Below, piece after piece: positions 1 through 11,863 of a stretch of DNA of 64,000 bases. A program made the position numbers and the translations under genes. The stretch's first letter is position 1. Every line of letters starts with the position of its first letter. The notes beneath the pieces are model-generated. The model was not told the origin of the DNA and searched no databases. It saw nothing but the letters and a program-made list of their open reading frames with translations. The stretch lies in NCBI GenBank assembly GCA_907163375.1, contig CAJQUW010011610.1, positions 477,501 through 541,500 on the forward strand. The letters are read 5' to 3'. The DNA comes from Prostheceraeus crozeri (taxonomy: Eukaryota > Platyhelminthes > Polycladida > Euryleptidae).

Positions 1-3000
1 AAGACAGATGCTCAGTAGCACGCATTCGGTTATCTTCATCGGTGCAATGAATTTAATCATGACATAATGACATGAAGCTTCAAATACAGATAGGCAGTGA
101 TTAAGCATCTTAAGAATGTAGATGGCATGAGTATCATATGGTCAATATAGAAATTGTGTTGAAAACAATTTCTGTAACAATCAGATGCCTGCCAAACGGG
201 AAAAATAACCAAAACATAACAGTCTAAAAATCATGTCAGCTTGTGAGGTTGTAACAAATAAGGTTGGACAATGAGATACAGGATTCTCGAGCATATTCAC
301 AAGTGAGGCAGTCACACTTATTCATACATTATGTTATGACGAAGCCTGCCATGCCAACTTCAAACCGAATAGGAAAAAACGTACAGTGCTGTCACCAAAA
401 GAGGTTGTTTGATGATTTATGTCAAATCGGCAAATTTTTTCCCGCCTTTTATCTATTTGGCGAAAATTCGATTAAAGATAAAATCTAAAAATCAGGCTCA
501 ACGTTTCGAGCATTCGCACCTTCTCAAGACTTCCGTCCATTGATGGTATTCGAGTCTTCAGATTCACAGGAACGAGTCCGCTAGATCAGTCCCCATGTGA
601 TAATTCAATGATTTCGTGCTTAGGGTTGATGGTTGGTGTAAGCAGACGAATGAATCGAGAGTCAATCAACCTCATATCAGCGGGATATTCGCATTTGTCC
701 TATATTTCACATTGAAGCAGCCACAATGTTATTCAGATTTCTATGCATGCTTTCGTTAAGTTCTTTCAGACCTCTCTCGATTAGAGAATAAACTACGACA
801 ATGACTAAATCACGCAAAATTCCGTACACCACTCTCAAAACACAGGAAAAGGTCGAAAGGCAGACCGTCAAATTTATAACGCTGCATAGCCTAACTCAAG
901 TTGCATATTTATCTGTAAGCTTTGCGCAATCCATTTCGCATTGGTCAAAGCAGCAGATCGCTCCATAACGCTATCACGAACATCGACATAGCATGATTTC
1001 CGATCAAGGGAATAGTGCTTTGATAAAGCATTAAAAAAGAATGCATAGAAATCTGAATTGCACTATCGTCGACTTCAGTGTGGAAATATTGGATAAGTGC
1101 AAATATCCTGCTGATGCGAGGTTGAGTTAAGTTCAATTCACTCGTCGGATTGCACCAATTGTCAACCGCATGCACGAAATGACCGCATCATTATATGAAA
1201 TACATGGAAACTGGTTTAGCGGCCTCGTTCCTATAAAATTGATAACACAATTGCGATCCATAGACGAATTTTCCATGAGGAGTAAAAATGCATGGAATGT
1301 GGAGCCACACGTATTCCATTTTATTACTAGACATTGACTTGTAAATATTTTGTAAATTTGGAAGGAAACATGTTTTCTACATCAACAGATTACACCTTAT
1401 AAATAACTTGTGTGAAGTTTTACGTTTATATGTAGTTATTTTTACTTGAGAATGGCCATGGAGTATAGCCGAAAACATTAATTGCTATTTAATATCTAAG
1501 ACCACGAAATGGCCTACTTGATTTATTCAACCAGTGTATTTAGCGTGCTTTCTACTGATATCCATTTACAAACTTCGTGTCATGCAGGCATCTATTAACT
1601 GTTCATACGTTTGTATTGATGAAGATAGTTGCGCAGTGCACGATGGATTGTGTTTTTTATACGGTCCCACCAAAACAAAGTGAGAACGGTATTCGCATCA
1701 CACATCATACGCAACAACGATGCACACATAAAGGATGATGTGAGAACTTGCTATGCACCGGGAGATTTGAGAACACAAAATCCCCGTCGGAGATTTTTAA
1801 GAAACTGACAATACACTTGTCTTATAAGTTATTGCGGATGTTGCCCGCATTCTCTCAAAATTTAGCCCGACGATTGGAACAGTAAGCAGATTCGGAATGC
1901 TATTTCTTGAATATGAAAATGTGAAGAAAATCTAAAATATCGGCAGATCAATCGTCATAATATTCATTCATTGTCAAGCAGATTACAAACTTCCTGTGGA
2001 AAAACAGTTTTCGCTGAGCATAATGAAATGTTTTAACAATATATTTTTCCTTTCAAAAGATAATTCTCTAAATACTTCATCATGGTCTTCAAACATTGGA
2101 AAACTCCAGTTGTTCCATTCGTGACAATGCTGATGAACAAGGCACATGATTCATATCATGAAGACTTTAGAGTTTGGAAATTATAACAGGAAAAGTTGAA
2201 AACATGAATATAGGCATGTTTCTTATTCAACTACATACAGTTAATAGTAGACCTGTTCTAAATTTATGCTTCAAGTATATTGTAAATGTTTGACCTTCAA
2301 ACATCTGCAATATACTTGATGCACTCTTGAAATTCATGAAAAATTAAATTCATTATCAAATGCTCAACAAGGAAATCCAGAAAGCAAAGGTAGGTGACCA
2401 AAGCAGAATGAAATAAAGGACTCATATATTAAAGCTTGTTTCGCCTACGAGCATTCTGAAGTCCAACCCTTTCACCACCTAGTGTATTTAGAAAAATTCG
2501 TAGATTGCTAAAAATATACAAACACATTTTTGGAAGAATTGGTTATTGGTACATGACAATATACGGTCTACAGCATCAACCGAAACGTCCTTAAAGGATA
2601 ACCTATTTCACTCAATAAATCATTACACATATAGAAAAAAAAAAAAGAATTACAAAAATTTTTTCCAATTTCAAGTTCACTAACTAATTTTCCAGCAAAG
2701 AATAGTTGATTCGGGTAACAATTTGTCAAATGATAAAATGAAAGCAAATCCACTGTAAACATCTGAGTATAAAACAAACTGGCGCTGTTTATGATATCCC
2801 GCGAAATCAAAACCTCAAAAACCAAGATGTAAAATTTTCAGTGCATACAAACGCAGATTCTTCTTCCCGCCTGTCAGCATACAACTCCAACAAGTTGAAC
2901 TGTTGATTACAGACAAGGTGATATTCATGTGCTGCGAAGCGACCAAGACCAAGAAAGAAGTTTCAAATGATGGTCCTTTGGAATCAGCGGATCACCGTGA

Positions 3001-3640
3001 TCTAATTTCACGTGTAAAGTCTGCTGGAACAATATCATTTGAATTAGTCTATTGCATCAGAAATTCTAAAGAGTTATTCACTTTGACACGTGTTCATAAA
3101 ATATATTTTTGTTCACCAAGATGTTAAATGGACAATGGCTGAGACATTTTTCTGAGTCATGCCCGACTGTTCAGTCAAAAGACACTGTCATGTTTTAATT
3201 TTTTGCATTTATTACCTCGAAAAATGCAAGGATTTAAATAATAATTTGGTATTTCAACTTGCTACATCCTTGTTATGCACGCTACAATCATATTGTCATT
3301 TTTTGACACAATCAAAGATAGAATATAGCAAACTTTTTTGTGGTATTCTTGTTTTTGTTACGTATCATGAATATTATCTCAACTCTTAACTGTCATTGTT
3401 TAACTAATCCTTGTTCTAAATTAGCGTAAAATGACCATGCGACTTGATAATCCTTCAAATGTCATTTTACAGACAAGGTAACTGATTATTACTTGATTGT
3501 TAGTCCCCTAAATTGCAATTTTCTGTATTTTCGGCATACAAACGTACAAAAAATTGTAGTGAGTGAGACCAGAGCTATTACAGTCTGTCACAATTTGTAG
3601 TACTTGTCAATGATTATCAGCCGTTTGTACTCCACTTACG
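1..3640. other. No gene seen; AT-rich non-coding DNA
   Basis: Short open frames here (for example 264-488 + and 2568-2825 -) match no family I recognise and show no clear splice context. The only structured items are a near-perfect small hairpin at 2271-2319, listed separately, and a short A-rich run near 2636-2648. The first coding exon of the cyclophilin gene could in principle lie in or before this stretch, but I could not identify it. Confidence 0.5.
2271..2319. repeat. Small near-perfect hairpin
   Basis: Two 23-base arms (2271-2293 and 2297-2319) are reverse complements at 21 of 23 positions, around a 3-base loop. The outer ends read TCAAGTATATTG and CAATATACTTGA. It could be a fold-back remnant or a small-RNA precursor. 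The very short loop argues against an ordinary microRNA. Confidence 0.6.
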
Positions 3641-3649
3641 AAGTTAGGC

Positions 3650-5590
3650 CTCGTCAATAGGGCACCAATTAGTGATGTTAGAAGTCCATTTATTTTCTTA
3701 CATTTTTGATGTATGTCCAGCCTACATCCATTTTGCCTTCTTGATAGTTCCGAGAAAGTCTGCTAGGCCCGTCTGATGTCATACCCATGCGTTTGTTTTT
3801 CAGTATTCTGTCTTGCTTTACTGCTTCTCCCCATCTTGTGCTGAGCTGCTGCTATCTTTTCTTCCATCTTTTTATTGAGTGTCCATGTTTCAGCGGCGTA
3901 TGTCATGCAGGCCATAATACAGGCTTCTTTAAGCTCATGGGAGCTCTACTCTTTAATATATCCGAGTACTTGACGAAAGTTTCCCAACCGCATACGATTC
4001 TCCACTTAATTTCATCATCCTGTTTTCTGTCGCAGATAATTACACTCTTTGCACTCACTAATTACGTCACTATTTATTCTTATTTGCTGCTGTTGACATC
4101 CTGCCGTTGATTACTTTTTTCTTTTTGCTCATTGTTTGACCGTGCCGTCTACTTTCTGTTGCCGGGTCCTGTAGCATTCCCTCGAGAGCGTTCTCAGACG
4201 TTGCTAGCAAAACGATATTGTCCGAAAAACGAAGATTCGACTTTCATTCGCCTTTAATGCTGATTTCTTTTTCTTGCCAATCAATGTTCCGGAAGATGTT
4301 CTCTAGGCACGCAGAGAAAAGGTTTGGTGAGATGCTATCTCTTTGGCGCACTCCCTTAATGCTGATGTCATATAATGGCTCTTCCAGATGGACTCGTGTT
4401 TTTGTGTCTTTGTAAAAGTTTTTCAGTAGTGAAGCATACGCTTTATTTATACCGTGTTTTTAAGGTGCTGAAGACAGAAGAACTCCAGTGAATCAAATGC
4501 CATTTGGAAATCAATGAAGGACATTCAAATGGGGATATTTTATTACTTACGTTTTACTTTTAGTTGATTAACTGTGTGACGATGGTCTATCGTTGAAAAG
4601 CCATTACGGAATCCAATTTGTTCTGGTGGCTATTGCTCTTCTAATTCCTTCGTCATTCTGTTCTGTCTTGTTTTTCACTAAAACTGGTGAAACATCTGTA
4701 AGCACTCGAGAGCAGGCATGTCGTGCGATAATTATTCAAGTCGTTTTTGTCACCTTATGCAGAATGATGAATTTGGATCTCTTCCAGCTTTCTGGGATAG
4801 GCCCAATTTTTTTTCGGGCAGTTGGTGAAAAATCTCGCTGTTTTTACAGGCTTTTGCACCTCCTGCTTTGATGAGTTCAATATAGACTCCGTCTTCCCCT
4901 TCAGCACTATTATTCTTATGTTCTTGACTGCATAATCGACCTCACGTCTGTGATATTTGGTGGGCATTTTCTTCTTCCTCCATGCTTGAAGTGTCAGGAG
5001 CCTGGTCGTTGTTGTTATATAGCTCTTCGTAGTATCCAATAATTCTTTTCAGAATGGCTTCTTTATCTCTAATAATGTTGCCATATTTATTTGCTGCGGC
5101 TGTCAATTTTTCTATTCCTTCTTGCGCTTTCATTGAGGCTTGCTTAATGTTACTTGCCTGTTTTACCGCGTTTTCAACAAGTTACAAGTTGAACTGTCGT
5201 CCTCTTGCCTTGATCGTTTACCAATTGTTTTGCATTGGTCTGTGTATTCGATTTTGTTTGATGCGTTTTCTATTTTCATTTGCCTTCTATTCTTCATCAT
5301 GGCTCGTGTTTCCGATGTTAGTTTGCGGTTAGTGTTTCCTTGATTTTAGTAGTAAATGTCTGTGATGCCTATGTGAACGCTGCCACTATTGTGTCACTCT
5401 GTTTGTCAGTGTTGTCATCCATAATGTCTTGCATCGCCTGAAATCTGTTTTCAAGTTCCAGTTGAAATTCATTCATTTTGTCAGCATTTCTTGGTCGATT
5501 TTCTTGTGTCGTTTTTTGAGAAGCGTTTGTCTCTCTGTCTTCGTGTCAATTGATATTGTTGACATCAGCAATCTGTGGTCGCACTTGTCA
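3650..5590 (-). mobile_element. RTE-type LINE, 5'-truncated, endonuclease end to reverse transcriptase
   Basis: Read on the minus strand, this is the second half of an RTE-clade endonuclease/reverse-transcriptase polyprotein. It opens near 5585 with the SDH-like end of the endonuclease (DHRLLMSTISI). The linker and thumb region follow (GNIIRDKEAILKRI, YYEELYNNN, EVDYAVKNI), then RT blocks: NYRT-like, QIGFRNGFSTID, CMSFIDFQMAFDS, GVRQRDSISPNLFSACLE and LRFSDNIVL. The last block is the catalytic FADD box with the second Asp changed to Asn. Stops and frame changes occur throughout, so it is inactive. The front of the endonuclease is missing, as expected for 5' truncation at insertion. The 3' limit near 3650 is uncertain. 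Confidence 0.85.
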
Positions 5591-5841
5591 AGCTACATCG
5601 TAAATCAGACAGTGAGAATGAATCAGGATATAATTAGTACTATTGAAAATGCACCTGATGATGGCTGAGAGCAATGTCTTTCAAAATGAGGTGACGGGAT
5701 TCGTGATTGGACATTTTATTTCACAAAATTGCATTGATCGATTGAGCTTCTCTAATATTTAGGTCTTTCAGACGTCAGACGTAATCCGACCATGTATTTT
5801 TTGGAATTGGAACCTCTAAATAATCGCATCTTGCAATGTTA

Positions 5842-6233
5842 AGACCGGTTCATACTTATGCGCGTTCGGCGTCCGCGTGATGACTTATGCCTCTAGCGAA
5901 CAGGGAAATCCACTGTGAATCTGTGCATCAGAGGAGGAGATTGCATTGGAAAGCATTGCCATTGCCATTGCCATTGCGATCTTCCCTATTGTTGAAGGAA
6001 GTGATATGTCCATGCGGAAGATTTTGGGAGTTGACCAAAAGTTAACTTTCTCCGCGTTCCGCATAGCTAAGCTTGTTGCAGCTAAACGCGTTGACAAATT
6101 GACAAGCATGAGCGCAATCACACAGTACAACATTTTGGGGAAGAAACACAAGCGTCTGTCGAGCTGACGCGAGTGGTCACGTGATTATGACAATGAACGC
6201 GCCGCGCACATCAATGCGGACATGAACCGGCCT
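5842..6233. mobile_element. PIF/Harbinger-like MITE
   Basis: The ends are inverted: AGACCGGTTCAT on the left and ATGAACCGGCCT on the right (11 of 12 paired). The trinucleotide TTA flanks both sides (5839-5841 and 6234-6236), the target duplication typical of PIF/Harbinger. The 392-bp interior is GC-richer than its surroundings and contains about four tandem copies of ATTGCC near 5953-5980. It has no transposase. The open frames across it on both strands are by-products. Confidence 0.7.
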
Positions 6234-7046
6234 TTAGACCATCATTAAATCTTGTGAAATGTAGGTAGGCCTACTATGTCTACAGGGAAAGACTCGAAAT
6301 GATAGTGCAAACGTTCTCAGCAACGTCTAAAACCTATTTTTGGCCTAAAATCAATTTACTATGCCTCCGAACTTGAAAGCAGGCCTAATCTATGGATCTC
6401 CACGAACTGTCAGATACAAGGGCTTTCCAGAAACATGAGTTATAGTTGTTGCTGGAAAAGTTTCCCTTACTTGAATTTTATTTTGAGACTATTCTGGAAC
6501 AGTTTTTACTATATTAAGCGGTCCGAGCTTCAGTGCCACTCTGTGAAAAGATCATTTTCATCAGGAACAGGTATTCAATCAACAGTGTTAGGCTAACAAA
6601 TTTCAAACAGTATCACTCACATTGAAATTTGCCTGTCACTAGCAATTCACTATCTAGCACTGTTTCTGTGCGGTCGCTCTGGCAGTTTACATGACAATGT
6701 CCCTGTTATAGCCTATCATTTTAGTGACCAATAAGCCTTTCTCTAATGTTTTGGCACGCATTTGTCATCCTTGAGTCGTAGGCCTACTCATAATTAAACA
6801 GTGATGGGGTCTCTTTGCCAATTCAATTCATCATCAGCTCAGATCACTATCATTAAATCATTTGCTGCATAACCTGCATTGAACCTGCTCTTAAGACTGT
6901 GGGTTACTGTGAAAAGAGTGCCTCTTCTCTCTGCCATCTAATGTTCGCTTGAAATCTCTAGGTGATACAAGAAAGCTCTTGATATATTAAATTGCAGATC
7001 TTCAATTTTGCGATATTCTGAAAAATTGAGGATCCTCAATTCAGTG
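6234..7046. other. No gene seen
   Basis: Ordinary AT-rich sequence with several TAGGCCTAC-type words, which recur throughout this genome. I see no coding signal or structured repeat. Confidence 0.5.
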
Positions 7047-7349
7047 TCATTCGAAAGTAAAAGTAAAAACAGTTGAACATCTGAAATGAAATAGGCATAT
7101 CAAATTTAGAAAACCCTCCAAAGATTTCAGTCTTCGTCTCAATTTCTCTATTTCATCAAAGGAAAGCTGTAACTGTTGAACAGATTCAGTTGGTTTATGG
7201 ATTTCTATAAATGCTGTTATGGATGCAGATATGATTTTTTGTGAGACTGTCTGTATCTGTTCTCCAATAATTCCTAAGCATTGCTGTAATTTGTCATTCG
7301 TTAATGGAAGTCCACATCTTGCAGCATCACCTTTCACAAAGGAACGCAT
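7047..7349 (-). CDS. Unrecognised open frame, possible exon or repeat-derived fragment
   Basis: A 100-codon minus-strand frame whose first ~80 residues look protein-like. They are amphipathic and rich in Gln, Glu, Lys and Leu, with stretches such as KLQQCLGIIGEQIQTVSQKI and SFDEIEKLRRRLKSLEG that could form a coiled coil. The final ~18 residues look non-coding, so a real exon would end earlier. I recognise no family, and no convincing splice acceptor or donor decides its limits. It lies just downstream, in the same orientation, of the LINE tail at 7568-8165 but does not resemble a LINE ORF. It may be a chance frame. Confidence 0.2.
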   Translation of the reverse strand: MRSFVKGDAARCGLPLTNDKLQQCLGIIGEQIQTVSQKIISASITAFIEIHKPTESVQQLQLSFDEIEKLRRRLKSLEGFLNLICLFHFRCSTVFTFTFE

Positions 7350-7567
7350 TTATTGAAATCGCTCGACATTTGAAAGGCTACAGTTGGAATGTGCTACAGG
7401 AATGAAGTTGTCTTTGAATGATAACCAATCGTTTCTTTACAGAAGTTTCGCCCTTAGCGCAACTATGAGCCATGAACGAAGCTAGGGGTTACTCAATGAA
7501 AAAGTAACAAATTGTATTATTTTAAACAAATAAAAGGAAAAATCAGATCTTCTAATCTGATTAAGTT

Positions 7568-8165
7568 GTCTCCATCAGAAACCTGTTCTCACACCTCTTG
7601 AAAGTATCAAGATTGTATTGGTGAGGGAAAGTGGTTTGGGGAAGTTGATTCCAAACTTGTGCTGTTCGAAGTTATAACCAGCAACTGTGTAACTCATGGG
7701 GATAAAAGTGGAAATTACGAAAAATAACCAAGATGACATAACCAACCATTCGGAGGGAATTTGAAATTAGACTGGCATCATCTATCAGGCGAACTGTTTT
7801 ACGCTGAATACGATCACGAACATTTAAGCTGCTCTGATGACCAAATGTGTGAGCAAAACTCCACAAGACGAACCTGAGCCTTATATAGTACGAACAACTG
7901 GTGAGGGATGAAGTAGGCACGGACTCGAAACCAAACACTCCAAGACGTTAGGAAGCTCGTCGGGCAACTTGGCGCATGTGGACTAACCAGCCTAAAGAGT
8001 CAGAGAGTGACACATCAAAGAAAGAAATGTTGCTCTCCACTGAAAGGGAATGACCTGCCAAAGCGATGATGGAGCTTTCTTGGACACGTCTGTGAGAAAA
8101 ATGAATTGACTGAGTTTTGCCTTCGTTTTAAAAGCATGACTCGACTGGAGCGATCCCGTGACAGA
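7568..8165 (-). mobile_element. Non-LTR retrotransposon, reverse-transcriptase C-terminal fragment
   Basis: Read on the minus strand from about 8165 down, frames successively show signatures typical of the end of CR1/Jockey-group reverse transcriptases: VHMRQVARRAS, RAYFIPHQLFVLYKAQVRP, then SSLNVRDRIQRKTVRLIDD, FRNFHFYPHELHSC, VWNQLPQTTFPHQYNLDTFK and a stop near 7568. The pieces lie in more than one frame, so the copy is decayed. Only the last ~190 residues remain, consistent with 5' truncation. The exact clade cannot be fixed by eye. Confidence 0.75.
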
Positions 8166-8234
8166 ATTTTCTGTAAGATCTCGTGAAATAAGACACGTAA
8201 ACGAATACCTATGTATTAATGTTGTGGATTTCCT

Positions 8235-8420
8235 TTGGAATGTAATTGCAAGCATGAAAAGTTCGGCGATCGTATTTTCCTTGAAGTCCGGTGTCCAGCA
8301 CTGGACTGTTTGTGCTGTCTAGCGTCCGGCCGTGCTCCAAAAGTCCGCTGTTCAGCCGGACCGTGCGTCCGGTGCACCTCCTCTTCGTATACCTGCCGGT
8401 TGGTACATTGGGTTTCAATC
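8235..8420. repeat. CpG-rich patch with repeated GTCCGG words
   Basis: Between about 8270 and 8390 the sequence turns abruptly GC-rich and repeats GTCCGG and AGTCC words (AGTCCGGTGTCC, GCGTCCGGCC, AGTCCGCTG, GCGTCCGGTGCACC). All three frames here are partly open, which reflects composition. It may be an eroded MITE or a regulatory island upstream of the cyclophilin exon. No TIR/TSD pair was found. Confidence 0.35.
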
Positions 8421-8921
8421 ATGGATGACCTCAATACAATGATAGCACAATTCAGATCTCAGAATTGCAATATCATGCTATTAATTATATTAGTTGTAAT
8501 TTGCCTCGAGCCTGACAGTCCTATATTGTGGTTAGGATATCTGACGTGTAATATTGCATTTTTGTTGATTCTCATGTTAAGCCGGTGATAGGACAGTAAA
8601 ATTCATTAACTTCTGAATGTGTTCAACGAAACAAGTCACAAATTTGTGCTTCTTAAGATAGTTCGTAATTTTGCGGACATTGAATTACTTAAGATCTTTA
8701 TTCCATTCAATTATAACTTTTGGAGATCAAATAAGATTTGGTCGTATAAGTAATTCCCGTTTCACATTTGTGCATGTTGCATTTTAAGGAGGTATTGAAT
8801 GATTTTGTACAATCTTGAAGTCTTGAGGAAAACCACGAGATAATTTTATTCACATTGTCAGCCACATTTCAAATGAAATTCAAAATTCTGTTTTTTGTTC
8901 ATTGCCACTTCTTCATTTCAG
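8421..8921. other. Non-coding DNA upstream of the cyclophilin exon (intron)
   Basis: AT-rich sequence ending in the splice acceptor CTTCATTTCAG at 8911-8921. No coding sequence for the expected short N-terminal exon was recognised here. Confidence 0.5.
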
Positions 8922-9292
8922 TCTTGGTGACGTTGTTATTGAACTTTATTGGAAACATGCTCCCAAGACTTGCAAAAATTTTTCTGAACTCATTCGTCGT
9001 GGATATTATGATGGTCTGAAATTTCATCGTGTCATACGCGATTTCATGATTCAAGGAGGAGATCCTACTGGCACCGGTCGCGGAGGGGCTTCCATCTATG
9101 GAAAATATTTCGAGGATGAGATACATACAGATCTGAAACACACTGGCGCTGGTATTTTGTCAATGGCTAATGCTGGCCCTAATACCAACGGAAGTCAATT
9201 CTTTATAACTCTTGGTCCAACTCAGTGGCTGGATGGTAAACATTCAATATTTGGGCGTGTGTCAGGTGGTATGAGAGTGGTCCAGCGTTTAG
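8922..9292 (+). CDS. PPIL1: Peptidyl-prolyl isomerase-like 1 (cyclophilin), internal exon
   Basis: This exon encodes most of a single-domain cyclophilin. It isomerises prolyl bonds and, by family knowledge, works in the nucleus with the spliceosome, binding SKIP/SNW1. Visible motifs in order: [33 protein letters not shown] with the catalytic Arg and the Phe-Met-Gln set, [31 protein letters not shown] and WLDGKH with the active-site Trp and His. The ELYW start and [10 protein letters not shown] block fit PPIL1 better than PPIL3. The exon lies between the acceptor TTTCAG (8916-8921) and the donor GTAAGT (9293-9298). It starts with the last base of a Ser codon and ends after the first base of a Gly codon. 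About 18 N-terminal residues of the usual 166 are missing; they would lie on an upstream exon not located. Confidence 0.95.
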
Positions 9293-11239
9293 GTAAGTTC
9301 AAGATGGAAAAGTACAGAAATTATTATAAAAAACAATTCGGCTAATGTCCACATTCCAGTCATTATCAACCTTGAATGAATGTCTTAGCGGATGTCCGTA
9401 TGATTTACGAAAATTATCATTGCTAAAGTCATTTTTGAAAGAAGTCATAAATTATCAATCAGTAAATTTAAAATCATCAAATATGATAGTATACTATCAA
9501 ATGATTGTCAATAAATTAAAATAATGAGCGAAGCGTTGGGAAAATATTCGTTCTTATTTCTATGAAAAATTACTTCTCAAAAATGTTATATCAATAGTCA
9601 TTTTTTCACTATTTCAAAATAAGCCATAACTGAACGAGATATCTAAAACCGAATAGGAAATTGAAACAATACGAGATTAATGTGATACGAGGTCGTTCAC
9701 ATATTATGGGTGGCGCTGGTGCAATCGATTGATAATGCGTTATGTCAGTGGGCTGGTTCGGTCAGACCGCTGTATAGCGCAAAACATTTTATTGTATGCA
9801 ATGTATCAATAACCACAGTTTACTATCATCAGCCGGAAAGGAAGCTCCCCACGGCATCAACCACAGGGTTACTTCTGCAAGGGGTACTTCCATAGAAAAA
9901 CCGGCACCATCTATTATCAGTGGCAGCACATGACTGTCAATTGCTATTGCTTGATCTAGATTGATCACTCCGAGTTGACAATTTGTTGTTCACTGACGAA
10001 TCAAACGAAGTGTACCTGACACGGGAAGGAATTGGGGATCCCACATGTAGATAAAGATTTTTGAATTATTCCCCTGTGCGATTGAAACTGACATGCATTA
10101 TTGAAACATATGATCGTAGAAATCATACACATGATTCCAATGCTTCAAATATTGTTGCATATGTTGATTACAAAAATGATAATTTTCAAGTGAAAATTCA
10201 CAAATGAGGACGTTGATTCAAGTACAGCAAAATTGCTTTTAATAAAAAATTCTTCTCATAGTAACTGATGAAGGTGTAGTTGTACATTTATCTCAATCAT
10301 AGCCCAACACAAATATGTAGCTAACTGATAGGCCTACAATGACAGGTGTGTTTAGTGCTATATTTATGTGTCGTTGCAACGTTATTAGGATCTTCATCCA
10401 ACGTCCTCGCTTCGAGGGTTGACCGAGCCCACTGTCACGAGTCACCTTCAAGCCGTCCTCGAATTTCATTGACGAGCGATCGTCCGGTCCAGCGCACACA
10501 TCCTGAATGCCAACTCAGTCTTGTGCCTTGTCTTCTCATTCCTGGCAGCATTCCGGTTATAATTGTCTTCTCCATTATTGCTTCTCTACGTTAAGTACTG
10601 TATGTCCTCAGTATAGGATAGGGGTGGTTTAAAATTGTCAAATTTTGCGTTGAATAATGTGCGTTGTGAATAACCCCTAGCAGCTTATTTGGTTGGAACT
10701 TTGTTTTATGTTGTTTTTATTACAATCGTCTGAATGCACTTTGACGCATCATTTTTGCATCAAAGGTCTTTCTTTCATCAGTTGACATGGCCAGACTGGT
10801 GGTAATATATAGTTCTTGAATCGTTTTCTTAATTGTCGTGCGTCGACAGACTAATTAGCATTATTTTACACTTTTCAAAGTTGTAGCATCATGATATCCA
10901 AGTCTCTCTTTACCCATTCCGTTGAAATCACGGGAAGCTGCTTTTATCCAGTAGGAACCATTATTAGACAAAGAATCATAGGAAAAGACACTTTTCATCA
11001 AACCATGCAGATGTAGCATTCCCTTTCTCACTCAACCTGCGGCCTCAAAGCGGTGAAAGGGTGAAAACAGAGTCGCAATAAGGCTGTGTCGTCTGAAGCT
11101 CATGCTTCTTTGGGTTCTACCTTGTCGGAAAGGTTTATTGTCGGCGGTTTGTGACCGTGCTCCGGCTAACTAGCAGGCTCTGGAATATTATTTTTATTTT
11201 ACTGGTCATTGAATTTATTTATGTTTGATTAATTTTTCA
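9293..11239. other. Cyclophilin intron, first part; nothing recognised
   Basis: Open frames such as 9710-9895 and 10346-10594 resemble no known family. No paired repeats were seen. A modestly GC-richer patch lies around 10390-10500. The frame continuing past the donor at 9293 is intron read-through and not protein. Confidence 0.5.
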
Positions 11240-11863
11240 TTCTTTTTCTCCACGTTTGTTTATTTTAAATGTGTGGTAGGCTTCGGCCGTCCCAATTAAC
11301 ACCACCCCCTGATTTGCGAGATATGAACAGTCATCAGATGTTTCATTTTGTTGAATCAGGTTTTTGGGCATAGCACTTATTTGGCTCATTTGTGATCGAA
11401 CTTCCTTCCACTGCTCTCTTTTGCACTTCCCCATTTGTTGCAGGTTAAGGTGTGACAGATCCAACGTATTCACGGCATACGGGCGTCAGGTAGTTCGAGG
11501 GTCCCGAACCCACTGGTAATGCTTTGGGAGGCAGGCCCGGTCAACTGCTCGAAAAAAGGCGGTACAGTTCCACTGCCACGAACATGCGTGGGTAGCTTTA
11601 CTGAGGGGTTTAGCCCGTGTAGCTGTATCCGGTTCCTCTGTGGCCTACCTGACTTGTACCCATTGTTACGGCAAAGGGGTTCTCATTTGGGTTTCTTCAA
11701 GCTTTTGCGACATGAACTGTGCCTATAAGTGTCTTTTTTGCGTATTATTTATTGCAGCTTTGTTGCTATTATTTACGTTTTTCTGATGCCTTCCAATGTT
11801 TCTTGTATCACTTTGTTGTACAGTATAATTTTCGTTTATTTGATTGATATTCTATGAGAAATT
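11240..11863 (+). mobile_element. Probable 5' leader of the adjacent LINE
   Basis: This stretch lies immediately upstream of the LINE endonuclease frame and is more GC-rich than its surroundings between about 11280 and 11690. It has no recognisable ORF1 protein. I infer it is the element's 5' untranslated region because of position and composition. Its left limit is not marked by a repeat. Confidence 0.35.

Noticed and set aside
2440-2515. Possible first cyclophilin exon (phrase similar to P-P-x-V-x-L-E)
   Set aside because: Frame and donor phase do not agree with the exon at 8922, and no start codon fits.
5946-6167. Open frame with an (IA)n run
   Set aside because: It lies entirely inside the TTA-flanked MITE and reflects its ATTGCC repeat.
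8899-9141. Minus-strand open frame over the cyclophilin exon
   Set aside because: It is the antisense shadow of an exon with clear plus-strand cyclophilin motifs.
9293-9345. Cyclophilin frame continuing [11 protein letters not shown] to a stop
   Set aside because: It follows a strong GTAAGT donor, and the true family C-terminus is found in phase at 16482-16558.
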